DNA from: an uncultured Gemmatimonadota bacterium
GTDB taxonomy: Bacteria > Gemmatimonadota > Gemmatimonadetes > Gemmatimonadales > Gemmatimonadaceae
Reading direction: 5' to 3'
DNA length: 53,973 bases
Assembly (NCBI GenBank): GCA_902826615.1
Contig: CADEFN010000014.1
Location: 1-53,973 of the forward strand
A program made the translations under genes and the position numbers. Of the stretch, positions 1-8,532 are shown piece by piece. Numbering within the stretch: the stretch's first letter is position 1; each line of letters starts with the position of its first letter. The notes under the pieces were generated by a model, which made no database searches, had not been told where the DNA came from, and saw only the letters and a list, made by a program, of their open reading frames with translations.

Positions 1-69
1 CGCGTTGGCGAGGAACCGAGTCTGGACGTAATTCGTGGCGTGGCACGCCAGCTCGGGCCGCACGCCTGA
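1..69 (+). CDS. 3' end of an upstream open frame (partial)
   Basis: Frame 1 is open from the window edge and stops at TGA 67-69, giving 22 residues that end QLGPHA. It overlaps the next open frame by 35 nt. Its residues (EEPSLDVIRGVARQLG) could be the end of a separate protein, or the continuation of the Hsp70-like protein read in the neighbouring frame, in which case there is a one-base frameshift near position 60-70. The upstream sequence is needed to decide. Confidence 0.35.
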   Translation, partial: RVGEEPSLDVIRGVARQLGPHA

Positions 70-781
70 CGCACCGGCCTTCCTTCCGCATCTGATCGAC
101 CGCCGTTTCCGTCGCCAGGCTATCAGCCCTCAGACGGCGCACGACGCCTCACGCGCGATCTTTGCAGGCGCCGTGGCAGGCGCGCTGGCGGCGATGGATG
201 AACGGCCGCAAGGCACCGAGCTGCTGCTCGTCGGCAACGACGCGGTAGAGCTGGGGCTGCGCAACGCCATTGCGCCGCAGCGCCAGGATTCCCTGAGAAT
301 CACGACGCAGGGTTTCGTGCGCATGGCCGCCGCGGTCGCGGAGAAGCATCGCGCTGACCCCGCGCCGTCGAAGACGGAGGAGAGCTATGGCGTCCTGGTT
401 CGCGACGCTGGGGACGCCCCGAAACTCCTGCGTGTACTGATCGCCGCGGGGCAACAGTTGCCGACAGAGGCCAGCATTCTGCTGTCCGGTCTCAGCGGCA
501 ACCAAAACCGCTTCAAGGTGGACTTGGCAGCGCAGCGAGACTCCCATGACCCCCGCTTGCTGCGCCATGCGTACTTCAAGCGCGGTAGCGAAGCCGTGGT
601 GAACAAGATTCGCCTGACCCTGAGAGCCGATTCGGACCATCGGATTACGCTCCAGGCCGTCGACCCCGATCGAATGGAGCCCTTGCTCGTTGCGGAGAGC
701 GAAGTCCCGCTGCGCGACGGCAGCATGGCACCCGGGCCTGACGTCATCGCACGGCTGGCGTTTGCCGGAGGGACTTCGTAG
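35..781 (+). CDS. Hsp70-like C-terminal/substrate-binding-like protein, first gene of the signalling operon
   Basis: 248 aa from a GTG at 35; an in-frame stop lies just upstream, and no good ribosome site marks the start. The middle and end (VLIAAGQQLP near residue 135, then alternating beta-strand-like segments to RLTLRADSDHRITLQAVDPD) resemble the beta-sandwich part of Hsp70-family proteins. The ATPase motifs are absent, so either the ATPase half lies outside the window in another frame or this is a stand-alone domain. It is followed 3 nt later by the first coiled-coil gene, so it is the chaperone-like member of the operon. The Hsp70 assignment is inference from pattern only and the start is uncertain. 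Confidence 0.5.
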   Translation: MAWHASSGRTPDAPAFLPHLIDRRFRRQAISPQTAHDASRAIFAGAVAGALAAMDERPQGTELLLVGNDAVELGLRNAIAPQRQDSLRITTQGFVRMAAAVAEKHRADPAPSKTEESYGVLVRDAGDAPKLLRVLIAAGQQLPTEASILLSGLSGNQNRFKVDLAAQRDSHDPRLLRHAYFKRGSEAVVNKIRLTLRADSDHRITLQAVDPDRMEPLLVAESEVPLRDGSMAPGPDVIARLAFAGGTS

Positions 782-784
782 CTC

Positions 785-1615
785 ATGGCAACAACCATCG
801 ACCACGCCCTCCAAGAGCTTGCGCAGACGCTGGATGCCGAATGCACCGACCGCACCCGGCGGCTGCGGGATCGGATCGCCGACGAGTTCACCGAGTTCGA
901 AGCTGCAGCCGACAAGATCGACGCCGAGCTGGAAGCGCTCGACGCTCGCATCTCGAAGGCGGCGGCGCAACTTGAGTCGGACGAAGCGCAGGCGGTAGCG
1001 CAGATCAAGTCGCACCAAGAAGGGCTCAGCGCGCTGTTGCAGCAGGCCGAGGACGAAGTCGACGCCCGCGATAATGCACTGCTTCAGGCCGAGCATGGCG
1101 TGAACACACTGTTCGATGCATTCCTTTCCGCACTAGACAGCGCGCGAGACATGGTCCGCGCTTCCTCGGAATCGATTGCGGACGATCTTCAATCATGGGT
1201 CGACGCTGCGCAACAAGGCTTTGGCAGTACGGATGGGAGTCTGGAGGCACTCAACCGGGCCAGCGCGGCCTTCAGGGAGGCCTCTGTCCGTTCGGCTCAG
1301 GACCTAGTCTCGCGCTGCGAAGAGGTGTCGCGAACGCTCGATAGCCTGACCCAACGCCGCGTCAACGACTGGAGTCAGGCCGAGATGCAGCTGGGTTCGG
1401 GAACCCGTCAGTTGCTGGTGCAGCACGTCGCGAAGGAACTCCAAGATCGGATGCAAGGAGTGCAGGATGTGCTCGGCGTGCTACGAGGCGGAGCAGCCGG
1501 CGCATCGACCGCCATGACTGGCGATGTCGCACGCCTGATCGGCTCGCTGCGAGAAGTGGCCAACCTGCTGCGACAGGTAGAGCCCCTGTTGCGCGTCATC
1601 GACGAACTGGCATAG
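785..1615 (+). CDS. Helical coiled-coil protein 1 of 4
   Basis: 276 aa, ATG start 3 nt after the previous stop. The protein is almost entirely predicted helix, rich in Ala, Glu, Asp, Gln and Arg, with long heptad-like stretches (residues about 20-80 and 150-215). It has no signal peptide and no clear membrane segment. Composition and length match the next three genes, which suggests four diverged copies of one family. Such all-helical proteins often act as scaffolds or filaments; that is inference. No domain is recognised. Tight spacing places it under the same control as the phosphatase and kinase downstream. Confidence 0.8.
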   Translation: MATTIDHALQELAQTLDAECTDRTRRLRDRIADEFTEFEAAADKIDAELEALDARISKAAAQLESDEAQAVAQIKSHQEGLSALLQQAEDEVDARDNALLQAEHGVNTLFDAFLSALDSARDMVRASSESIADDLQSWVDAAQQGFGSTDGSLEALNRASAAFREASVRSAQDLVSRCEEVSRTLDSLTQRRVNDWSQAEMQLGSGTRQLLVQHVAKELQDRMQGVQDVLGVLRGGAAGASTAMTGDVARLIGSLREVANLLRQVEPLLRVIDELA

Positions 1616-1627
1616 CGAGGGCTGGCG

Positions 1628-2572
1628 ATGAGCACGTCGACGCACGACATACACCAGCGCCTGCTAGACGCCGCAGCGGCCGTCCATGCGACGGCCATGC
1701 CTTGGCTCGACGTCAGTGAGCTCGAAGATGCGGTCGCTTCTGCGATCGACACGGAAGCCCTTGTCGACGTGTCCCAGGCGGTTGTGGCTGTCGGCGACTC
1801 ATGGGACTCTCTGGCGGATAGCTGCCACCACGATGTGGTTTGGTGTCATGTCCGGCTTGGCGAATCGGCGGTTGCTGCCGCAGCGACGGCCCTGCAAGCG
1901 ATTCCCTCGGAGCTTCGAGAGCAGGGGGACAAACTGACCCACGCTGGGGAATCTGTGCAGTCGGACGTGGAAGCACTCGCCGCGGAGGTAGTTCGCAGCA
2001 GCGACCTGAGCGTCGCCTCGCATGGCGAATTCGGCAAACTATTGCAGGCCCACCAAACCGATTATACGGATGGCTACGCAAGGCTCGGGGAAGCGTTCGC
2101 TGCCTTCGGCGGAGAACTCGAACAAGAGCTTAAGGCCGACATTAGTCGACGCACCGACGAATGGCTGTCCGCGCTGGAGGTGATGCGTACTCATCGGCTG
2201 GAGGACGCGGATGGCAGGCTGCGTGACGCGTTCGCTCACGCGGCCGACCAGTACATGGACCTCGTCGAGAATGTCAGCCAGCTCTATCGCGACGCAGCCC
2301 AGTCGGCCGCGACGTCGCTGGAGAAGCTTGCCGACGAGAGCATCACGGGAACGCTGGAGGCCAGCGCGGAGCGCCTGAAAGACAAGGCCATTGCGCTGCT
2401 CGAGAACGAGATCGCGGAGGCGATCACCGAGTCGGGTCTGAGCGTTGCGCTCACCTCGGCTCTCTCACCCGTGATGCCGCAGCTCATTGCCTTCTACAAG
2501 GCAGTCACTCTGCTCGAGGAAGCGATCCGCGTCTACAAGGCATTGAAGAACGTTTTCGGGGGGTGGTCATGA
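1628..2572 (+). CDS. Helical coiled-coil protein 2 of 4
   Basis: 314 aa, ATG at 1628, 12 nt after the preceding gene. Acidic and Ala-rich with long helices. The last 70 residues turn more hydrophobic (ALLENEIAEAITESGL, then SVALTSALSPVMPQLIAFYKAVTLL), which could be a membrane-binding or packing helix. It ends in VFGGWS. No catalytic motif is visible. It overlaps the next gene's ATG by 4 nt (ATGA), so translation is coupled. It differs from its three companions in this hydrophobic tail, so it may be the member that anchors the group. The function is unknown. Confidence 0.8.
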   Translation: MSTSTHDIHQRLLDAAAAVHATAMPWLDVSELEDAVASAIDTEALVDVSQAVVAVGDSWDSLADSCHHDVVWCHVRLGESAVAAAATALQAIPSELREQGDKLTHAGESVQSDVEALAAEVVRSSDLSVASHGEFGKLLQAHQTDYTDGYARLGEAFAAFGGELEQELKADISRRTDEWLSALEVMRTHRLEDADGRLRDAFAHAADQYMDLVENVSQLYRDAAQSAATSLEKLADESITGTLEASAERLKDKAIALLENEIAEAITESGLSVALTSALSPVMPQLIAFYKAVTLLEEAIRVYKALKNVFGGWS

Positions 2573-3492
2573 TCAAGTCGCTCGACCAACTGTCAGACGA
2601 TGCCGCCGAGCTGCGCGAGGCCCTTGCGACGATGGAGGCTGCCTCCTCGGCGCTGGGAGAGCGTCTATCGAGCGCGGCCTCCGCCATTTCGGCCCACCGG
2701 GCGGCCATGAAAACCGCGGTCGAGACGCTCGATGACGAGATGCGGACGCTGACGGAAGAGGTGACGGACTTCGAACAACGCTCGGGCGCGGCACGCGGTG
2801 ACCTGGTCGCGGCGATCAGCGCGGCTGCGAACAGCATCGAGACGGTTACCGAGGCGTCCGGCGAAGCCATCGCCCGTGTGGAGTCGGAGTTTATTGATGC
2901 GGTTGAGGCCCTGCTCGTCGTCGCCACAAGTGTCGGTGAGGCGCGCGATACCTACGCCGCTGCGGCCGAGCAGCGAGAGACTGACTTGACGGCTTGGTCC
3001 GCTGAGACGCAGGCCTTGGGGAGCGCGGGCGCCCAGCGCGTCGAAGACCTCCGGGAGAGCATACGGGCGCTGCATATCGAAACATCTGCCTTTGCTGCGG
3101 AGATGGGCCAAGAACTCGACGAGAAACGTCGCAATCTGGAGGCTTGGCACGACGGCTTCCTCAGCGAGGCCGAGCAAAGCGTCAACGACCTGGTGGCGCA
3201 AATGTCGCAGGTGGCTGCCACCCAGGTGCAGGCCCCCATTGTGCAGCATATCGACGGGCTCAACGCCGAGCTACAGACCAGCGCAATGGACCTGCTCAAG
3301 CGCGTGCTGGCTGGTGTAGAAGAAGGTCTGCGCAGCATCGAGGCCGAGATCGTCGAAGCGGCAAGCGGAACCGAAGAGAAGCGCGCCGCGTTGGGCCCTG
3401 CCCGCGAAGCGCTGGATGCCGTGAGAGAACCGATTGAGGCGGTGCTCGACACAGTGCGCAACACGGCCAGCGTTGTTGGCTTCAGCGCCTGA
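2569..3492 (+). CDS. Helical coiled-coil protein 3 of 4
   Basis: 307 aa. I place the start at ATG 2569, which overlaps the previous stop as ATGA; a GTG two codons upstream is possible. The protein is acidic and Ala/Glu/Ser-rich, with helix from end to end and segments such as ETLDDEMRTLTEEVTDFEQR that fit a coiled coil. There is no signal peptide or transmembrane segment. The overall look recalls the cytoplasmic helical bundle of methyl-accepting proteins, but no receptor hairpin motif is present. It belongs to the same four-member set as the genes on either side. Confidence 0.8.
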   Translation: MIKSLDQLSDDAAELREALATMEAASSALGERLSSAASAISAHRAAMKTAVETLDDEMRTLTEEVTDFEQRSGAARGDLVAAISAAANSIETVTEASGEAIARVESEFIDAVEALLVVATSVGEARDTYAAAAEQRETDLTAWSAETQALGSAGAQRVEDLRESIRALHIETSAFAAEMGQELDEKRRNLEAWHDGFLSEAEQSVNDLVAQMSQVAATQVQAPIVQHIDGLNAELQTSAMDLLKRVLAGVEEGLRSIEAEIVEAASGTEEKRAALGPAREALDAVREPIEAVLDTVRNTASVVGFSA

Positions 3493-3500
3493 GGGCACCT

Positions 3501-4421
3501 ATGAGCTACACCGAACAGAGCACTCCAGAGGAGCGCGAACGGCTCGACGCAGAGGTATCGTCATGCCTAGCGTTCTGCCAGGAGCTGACCCGGCGGCTCG
3601 AAGCGACAGTGGCCGAGGTGTCGTCGTTGGAGGCAAGCTCGCAGGCGCAGGCGGATGCCGTCGCGCAACGCATCGGGCTGTTGCGGAATCGTTTGCAAGC
3701 CCTTCGGTCTCGTATCGACTCTCAGTCGAATGCGGTGGAATCGCTCGCGGGTGAGATGGCGGAAGAAGCTACCGTGCTGGCCAGTTCGTACGCCGAGCGA
3801 TCCGAGGGCGTGCGCGGGCGGCTTGATAGCTTGGTCGGTAGGGTCGGGCAACTGCGGCAGACAGTCGAGCAACGATCGCAGGCCTGTAAGTCGGCGGCCG
3901 TGGCGGCCATGAACGAACTGGACGTGCTACTCAGCGGCGTGGGCAGCGACCTCAAAGACTGCGGGAAAGTCGTGGACGATGAGTTGCGAACGCATGCAGA
4001 CCAAGTCGTCTCCGCCGCGAACGCTTCGAAGGAGGACTTGGCGCAGCAGACGCGCGATGCGTTAGAGGTTGCCGTTGCAGGGGGTGTCGAGGAACACATG
4101 CGGTCGGCATCGGACGCCCTGTCGCGGAAAAGACAAGCGATGCAGGAGCTGATTCTCCGGCTGAAGTCCGTCCTGAGCGAGGTCGATGCAAGCTTCGGTG
4201 CGCTGCAGGATGCGACGCTCGGTGCTCTCGGAGACGCCCTTGGCGAGACCGAACGCTCGGTGATGGCGGCGATCGACAACATGAAGTCAGTGACCCGCGA
4301 TCTCACTGAGACGACCACGCAGGTCGCGGACGCCATGGAGACAACCCAGTCCGGATTGCGTCTGGTCACGGGTTGTCTCGAGCGAACCAAGCGGGTTCTC
4401 GAGGAGGTCGAGGAGCTTTGA
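3501..4421 (+). CDS. Helical coiled-coil protein 4 of 4
   Basis: 306 aa, ATG at 3501, 8 nt after the previous gene. Long helices with regular Leu/Ala/Val spacing are seen throughout, and the protein ends TKRVLEEVEEL. Like its three neighbours it is acidic and has no recognised enzyme motif, signal peptide or membrane span. Its stop overlaps the phosphatase start (TTGA), which couples the scaffold-like set directly to the phosphatase and kinase. Abundant Ser/Thr residues make the four proteins plausible kinase substrates; that is inference. Confidence 0.8.
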   Translation: MSYTEQSTPEERERLDAEVSSCLAFCQELTRRLEATVAEVSSLEASSQAQADAVAQRIGLLRNRLQALRSRIDSQSNAVESLAGEMAEEATVLASSYAERSEGVRGRLDSLVGRVGQLRQTVEQRSQACKSAAVAAMNELDVLLSGVGSDLKDCGKVVDDELRTHADQVVSAANASKEDLAQQTRDALEVAVAGGVEEHMRSASDALSRKRQAMQELILRLKSVLSEVDASFGALQDATLGALGDALGETERSVMAAIDNMKSVTRDLTETTTQVADAMETTQSGLRLVTGCLERTKRVLEEVEEL

Positions 4422-5776
4422 GGAGCACTCCCTTTCGCACGCCGAGCTCCGGCTCGGCCGACTCACTCGCCGGAGCACTGATCGAACTAGCTGGAGTGAC
4501 GGATCGTGGTCGTAAGCCCACTTCAAATCAGGACTCACTGGCCCTCGACGAGACGACGGGCGTAGCCGTAGTCGCCGACGGCGTCGGGGGGGAGCGGGCC
4601 GGGGAGGTTGCCAGTGCCATCGTCACGCGCACTGTCCGCGATGCAGTTCGCAAGCGACTGCTGGCCGTGGCCGGTGCCCATGTGAATTCGCTTCGGCTGA
4701 GAGAGCCTGAACTCGCCCTCATTGCACAGGCAGCGCTTGTGGATGCCCACTGCGAAGTCCTCGACAACGCCACCGCAGCGGGACGCGACGGCATGGCGTC
4801 GACCGTCGTGCTGGTGTTCGTGCATGCCGAGTTGGCAACGATCTCCTGGGCGGGAGATTCGTCTGTGTTCCTCCTCAGGGAGGACTCCCTTAAGCAGCTC
4901 ACTCGGGGCCATAGCCTGGAAGAAGACCTTTCTGGCGGCCGGGCTGCAGAGCCGGGCAGGCGGCGCAAGGGGCCGTTGACTATGGCGGCCGGTAGTGCCG
5001 GAGATCCTTTCATGCCAGAAGTCCGGCATGAGAGGATCCGCTCTGGGGACATCCTGCTGCTGTGCTCAGATGGTCTCACTGACATGCTCGAAGACCGTGA
5101 GGTTGCACGGATTATTGGTCGTCACCGTGACTCTCTTGACGCCGCTGCGGCAGCGCTGGTCGCTGCCGCGAATGATGCGGGCGGAGAGGACAACGTGACG
5201 GTTGCACTGATCGGTATCCACAAGACTCCAGGGCAAATTGCCGCGGACCGAGGGGACCGTAACGCGACCAACTTGCTCGCACGACTGCAGACCCGAGTGC
5301 GACCTGCTGCCCTGGCACTCTTCACGGTAGGTCTGGTTTCGGGAAGCCTTTTGACCTTCGCAGCGAAGAGGGGGCTGGAGCCAGCGTCACTGGCCAATAC
5401 AGGCTCGGTGCCAGCCGATGTTCGGCGACAAGCCGTCCCGCAGCCTAACGAGCCGCAAGCAAGCCTGCCGTCACCCGGTGTTCTTGACTCCAGTCGCTCG
5501 GTGCCAACGAAGCCAAAGAGTGCCGCGACCCTGGCACTTCCTCCAACACCTTCACCGCAGGCACCGACAGTTCCGGAAGCGGCCGAGCAGGGAATCGACC
5601 CAACGCCAGCCGTGTTGCCGCAAGAGCAGGGACCCAAACGCGGTAAGGCGAGCCCGAGCACTGACGGCAAGGACTCCGCCCAACGGACAGGGTCATCGGC
5701 CGGCGGAAACGCATCGCCTTCGAGAAGGTCGCGTCGACCGACGAAAAGTGGTCCTTCCACGGAGGATGGGAAGTGA
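4418..5776 (+). CDS. PP2C-family (PPM) Ser/Thr protein phosphatase with membrane segment and Pro/Ser-rich tail
   Basis: 452 aa if started at TTG 4418, which overlaps the preceding stop by 4 nt and has GAGGAGG upstream; a longer TTG start at 4373 is possible. PPM motifs are seen in order: NQD at 37-39, the metal-binding DGVGG at 54-58, GDSSVFLLRE at about 146-155, SDGLTD at 217-222 and GEDNV at 256-260. A single hydrophobic span at about 296-316 is followed by a 135-residue Pro/Ser/Lys-rich region that is probably extracytoplasmic or disordered. It should remove phosphate from Ser/Thr on proteins, the natural opponent of the kinase that starts inside its stop codon. Confidence 0.92.
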   Translation: MRSTPFRTPSSGSADSLAGALIELAGVTDRGRKPTSNQDSLALDETTGVAVVADGVGGERAGEVASAIVTRTVRDAVRKRLLAVAGAHVNSLRLREPELALIAQAALVDAHCEVLDNATAAGRDGMASTVVLVFVHAELATISWAGDSSVFLLREDSLKQLTRGHSLEEDLSGGRAAEPGRRRKGPLTMAAGSAGDPFMPEVRHERIRSGDILLLCSDGLTDMLEDREVARIIGRHRDSLDAAAAALVAAANDAGGEDNVTVALIGIHKTPGQIAADRGDRNATNLLARLQTRVRPAALALFTVGLVSGSLLTFAAKRGLEPASLANTGSVPADVRRQAVPQPNEPQASLPSPGVLDSSRSVPTKPKSAATLALPPTPSPQAPTVPEAAEQGIDPTPAVLPQEQGPKRGKASPSTDGKDSAQRTGSSAGGNASPSRRSRRPTKSGPSTEDGK

Positions 5777-6906
5777 GCGAGCACGAAGCTAACGAACACA
5801 GCGTCATCCTCGGCCGGGGCGGCCTACCCAAGGCCCCCGCACGGAAAGGCGACCAGGGGCAGGAACCAGTGGCTCCTGATGTGGACAACGAAGACCAGAT
5901 GAGCCTTCCAGTAGGCACCCTTCTCGGCGAGCGGTACGAGGTAATCGGGAAACTGGGTTCGGGAGGGTTTGGCATCGTCTATGAGGTGCGCGACCGCGAG
6001 GCTTCGGGTGACGTCTTTGCGATCAAGGAATACGTGCCTGATCTGTGCGTGCGGCATCAGGGCTCACTAACCGTGTCTCCCCGCCACTCAAGGGACGCAC
6101 AGGCCTTCGAAGACGGCCTCAACTCCTTCGTGGCGGAGGCGAGAACGCTGCGTGAACTCGACAGCGCGAACATCGTCAGGGTGTTCCATTGGTTCAAGCA
6201 GCATGGCACGGCGTACATCGTGATGCGCCGACTTCAGGGCCAAACTTTGGAGACCCGTATCGACAATGGCACGCGTCTCGAGGGTGAGGTCGCCCTCAAG
6301 TTGATGCGCGAGCTACTGTTGGCCCTGCACACCATTCACGCGGAGGGACTTCTGCACCGTGATATCAGTCCCAGCAATGTGTTCGTGTTGGGGGACGGTA
6401 CTCCCGTGCTGCTTGACTTCGGGGCCGCTCGCTTCGCTATCGGCAAGGTGTCTCAGCGGCTTACTGCAATCGCTCGGCACGGCTATACGCCGCGCGAGCA
6501 GTACGACGAATACGGCCTCGAAGTCCAGTCACCCGCGACGGACTTCTACGCATTAGGCGCCACCCTTTACCACGCGGTCACTCTCAGCAAACCGATCTCA
6601 TCGGTCAAGCGGGAGCGTGAGCGGGAACGAGATCGGCTGCGGCCCGCCGTAGAAGCTGGCGCGGGCTATCTGCCAGAGGCCGCACTTAGAACCATCGACA
6701 AGGCACTAAACATCGACCAAGCGGAGCGTTGGCAAAACGCAGGTCAGTGGGTTTCCGCCCTTGACCGACAAATCGAGCCAGAGAACAAGTTCGAACTCCT
6801 GCGGCCTTGGAAGTGGCTCCTTTTTCTCTTGGCGTTCACAGGTCTCGCATTCTTCCTCATTTTCGCGAAGGTTTTTCAATGTCCGGAACCAGGTCCACCC
6901 TGCTGA
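5773..6906 (+). CDS. Ser/Thr protein kinase with C-terminal membrane anchor
   Basis: 377 aa from GTG 5773, which overlaps the phosphatase stop; GGAGG lies 8 nt upstream. After a 50-residue charged leader comes a Hanks-type kinase domain: glycine loop LGSGGFG at 61-67, Lys85 in AIKEY, HRDISPSN at 195-202 and DFG at 215-217. The AIKEYVP segment is typical of a bacterial kinase group often found beside PP2C enzymes. A hydrophobic span (about 345-366) and a short Cys/Pro tail end the protein, so the kinase domain faces the cytoplasm. All key catalytic residues are present, so it should be active. Its substrates are unknown; the four helical proteins in the operon are obvious candidates. Confidence 0.93.
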   Translation: MSEHEANEHSVILGRGGLPKAPARKGDQGQEPVAPDVDNEDQMSLPVGTLLGERYEVIGKLGSGGFGIVYEVRDREASGDVFAIKEYVPDLCVRHQGSLTVSPRHSRDAQAFEDGLNSFVAEARTLRELDSANIVRVFHWFKQHGTAYIVMRRLQGQTLETRIDNGTRLEGEVALKLMRELLLALHTIHAEGLLHRDISPSNVFVLGDGTPVLLDFGAARFAIGKVSQRLTAIARHGYTPREQYDEYGLEVQSPATDFYALGATLYHAVTLSKPISSVKRERERERDRLRPAVEAGAGYLPEAALRTIDKALNIDQAERWQNAGQWVSALDRQIEPENKFELLRPWKWLLFLLAFTGLAFFLIFAKVFQCPEPGPPC

Positions 6907-7487
6907 TCTTGCTGGTCTTCGCCTCTCTCTGTTCGAGGGCTTCGGCGCAAACCGCACCGAGTAGGGTGTCGGCGATATGGAGAACGTGCATGCTCCTAGG
7001 CGAATACAAAGATCTCGCAACGACAGTTGCCAAAGCCGATTCCTCCGCGTCGCAGTGCCGCGCTGATCGTGAGCAACTGCGACTCCAGCTCGACCGGACT
7101 GCCAATGAGCTCCGTCAAGCAAAGGCTGCTCTTGCAGCATCCCGTGAAGAGGTGTTGACTGCGCGCGAAAACGCGAACCGTCAAGAAGAGCTCAAGAACA
7201 ACTTGCTTTCGTCGCTCACATGGGCATATCGCTGGATCAAACTCTCTAGAATTAAGGATTGCCCTGAGACGGCAAGGAAAGTCCTAAGCTCTCTTCCTGG
7301 GTTCTCCGCACGCTCATCCACACAGGGAGCTGAGGGACGGTCTTCGGTAAGCGTTGTTGAAGTTGTGTGTACTGACATCCGAATCGGGGAGAGCGCTTGC
7401 ATTTTCTTGACCGTGTCGACTGCTGACGGGGATGGTTATGCAATCCGGGATAAGATTAGTTCGGAGCTGCAGAGGCTTCTGAGTTGA
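6879..7487 (+). CDS. Small secreted coiled-coil protein, last gene of the kinase operon
   Basis: 202 aa from ATG 6879, which lies inside the end of the kinase gene (28 nt overlap). An N-terminal signal peptide (LLILLVFASLCSRASAQ) is followed by a helix of about 70 residues with coiled-coil character (REQLRLQLDRTANELRQAKAALAASREEVLTAREN; given here as two runs: residues near 66-85 and 86-100). A C-terminal mixed domain contains two Cys residues near DCPE and VVCTD. It is probably periplasmic, on the far side of the membrane from the kinase domain, and might sense or transmit something to the kinase or phosphatase tails. No family is recognised. Confidence 0.75.
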   Translation: MSGTRSTLLILLVFASLCSRASAQTAPSRVSAIWRTCMLLGEYKDLATTVAKADSSASQCRADREQLRLQLDRTANELRQAKAALAASREEVLTARENANRQEELKNNLLSSLTWAYRWIKLSRIKDCPETARKVLSSLPGFSARSSTQGAEGRSSVSVVEVVCTDIRIGESACIFLTVSTADGDGYAIRDKISSELQRLLS

Positions 7488-8004
7488 CGTTGAACGTTTC
7501 GAAGCACTCTGGCCTGGGCTGCGTCTTTGGTGCAGCTCTACCGTGACAGGCCGAGTGGGTGCGATCATCCATCGATGCACTCGACGCGAAGGGTTAGGCC
7601 GCGGTCAGCTATGGCGTCGCAGGCGCCGGTGAAGACCCGGGCTAATGCGACGGTTTCTTCGTCAAGGTCACGCATCCCCGGCGGGGGGCGTATACTACCG
7701 GGATCAATCCGGAGCGTCGGGGGGAATGGGGCCGGAGTTGGGCCAGTGGCTGAAGACTTCCGTCGGCATGCTTGCGCGTACCGAAAGCTCGATCATCAAA
7801 ACGATTTAGGTCCGCGCTGTTGCCGCCTGGCGGCATTCAGCGGATTGCCGAGCTAGGCCGCGGTAGCCCTCACCTCGTTGCTCCCACAGATCAGTGTGCA
7901 CAGCGCGCCTTGTCGTCGCCATTGGTGGTGTGAACTGCTTGGCACCGCGCTGCGCTGAGCGAGATCCCGCGTGGCTCATCTATCGTCCATTCATAGGAGG
8001 TATC
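7488..8004. other. Intergenic stretch, 517 bp
   Basis: No convincing gene. A hairpin pairs 7505-7516 with 7547-7557 (GGCCTG against CAGGCC at its core) just after the operon, followed at about 7591 by a GTTAGGC. This could be a weak terminator or a decayed integron-type site. Open frames here (7527-7856 +, 7642-7836 -) have no start signal or recognisable product. The last 15 bases carry an AGGAGG ribosome site for the next gene. Confidence 0.4.
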
Positions 8005-8532
8005 ATGCGGACGAACCTGCTGTCGGCCGTCGTCTCCCTTGGTCAAGCGCTCGCTCTGGCACAGGACACGCGATTCGAGGTGGAGTTTCTCGCGCATGCC
8101 GTGACCACAAAGAGCCCCGGTCACGCGTGGGTGTGCCTCTATCGCGGGCCTGAGGTCGGCCCTCCGGTGCGCTCCTGTGTTGGCTTCTTCGTGAAGGACG
8201 AGGCGCGGGAGTTCCTGGCCCTGCTCAGCGCGAACGATCGTCCCTCAATCGTGCGGTCGAGTTCCGACGACGACGGGCGTGTCGCAACGGTTGCATACCG
8301 TGGAGCCACCACAAAGGCGAGACACTCTGCGGTTGAGCAGGTGGTGACGCAGTGGAAATCGAGAGGGTACAACATCAAGTGGCAGAACTGCGCAGATTTC
8401 GTTGAGGCCGTAGCACTAGCAGCGGGATTCGAGGCGCCGAACCACCCTGGGGTCAAGTACCCAACCAGCTACCTGCGAAAGCTCGGAGACGCGAACCCGA
8501 GGAAACTGGCGAAGGTCGCGCCCGAGTCGTAG
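8005..8532 (+). CDS. Putative papain-like-fold (NlpC/P60-like, permuted) protein
   Basis: 175 aa from ATG 8005, with a perfect AGGAGG ribosome site; the longer frame upstream lacks one. There is a short, weak signal peptide (residues 1-20). A conserved-looking His40 in GHAWVCLYRG and Cys129 in WQNCADFVEAV fit the His...Cys order of permuted papain-fold hydrolases, which cut amide bonds in lipids, peptides or cell wall. The family call is inference from these two motifs. The gene stands alone and its stop codon abuts an insertion-sequence end (8533), so its C-terminus may have been altered by that insertion. Confidence 0.6.
   Translation: MRTNLLSAVVSLGQALALAQDTRFEVEFLAHAVTTKSPGHAWVCLYRGPEVGPPVRSCVGFFVKDEAREFLALLSANDRPSIVRSSSDDDGRVATVAYRGATTKARHSAVEQVVTQWKSRGYNIKWQNCADFVEAVALAAGFEAPNHPGVKYPTSYLRKLGDANPRKLAKVAPES

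Noticed and set aside
149-1096. Long minus-strand open frame (315 aa) opposite the Hsp70-like and first helical genes
   Set aside because: Shadow of high-GC coding on the other strand; composition is Arg/Leu/Val-skewed, no start signal, no motif.
1-7487. Type VI secretion PpkA/PppA module or TerY-P triad
   Set aside because: No Tss genes, FHA protein, vWA protein or Zn-ribbon kinase tail; only the kinase/phosphatase pairing is shared.
7488-7600. attC site after the kinase operon (GTTAGGC at about 7591 with a hairpin)
   Set aside because: The hairpin arms do not extend to the GTTAGGC box and the opposite box is not RYYYAAC; GTTAGG is common in this genome, including inside genes.
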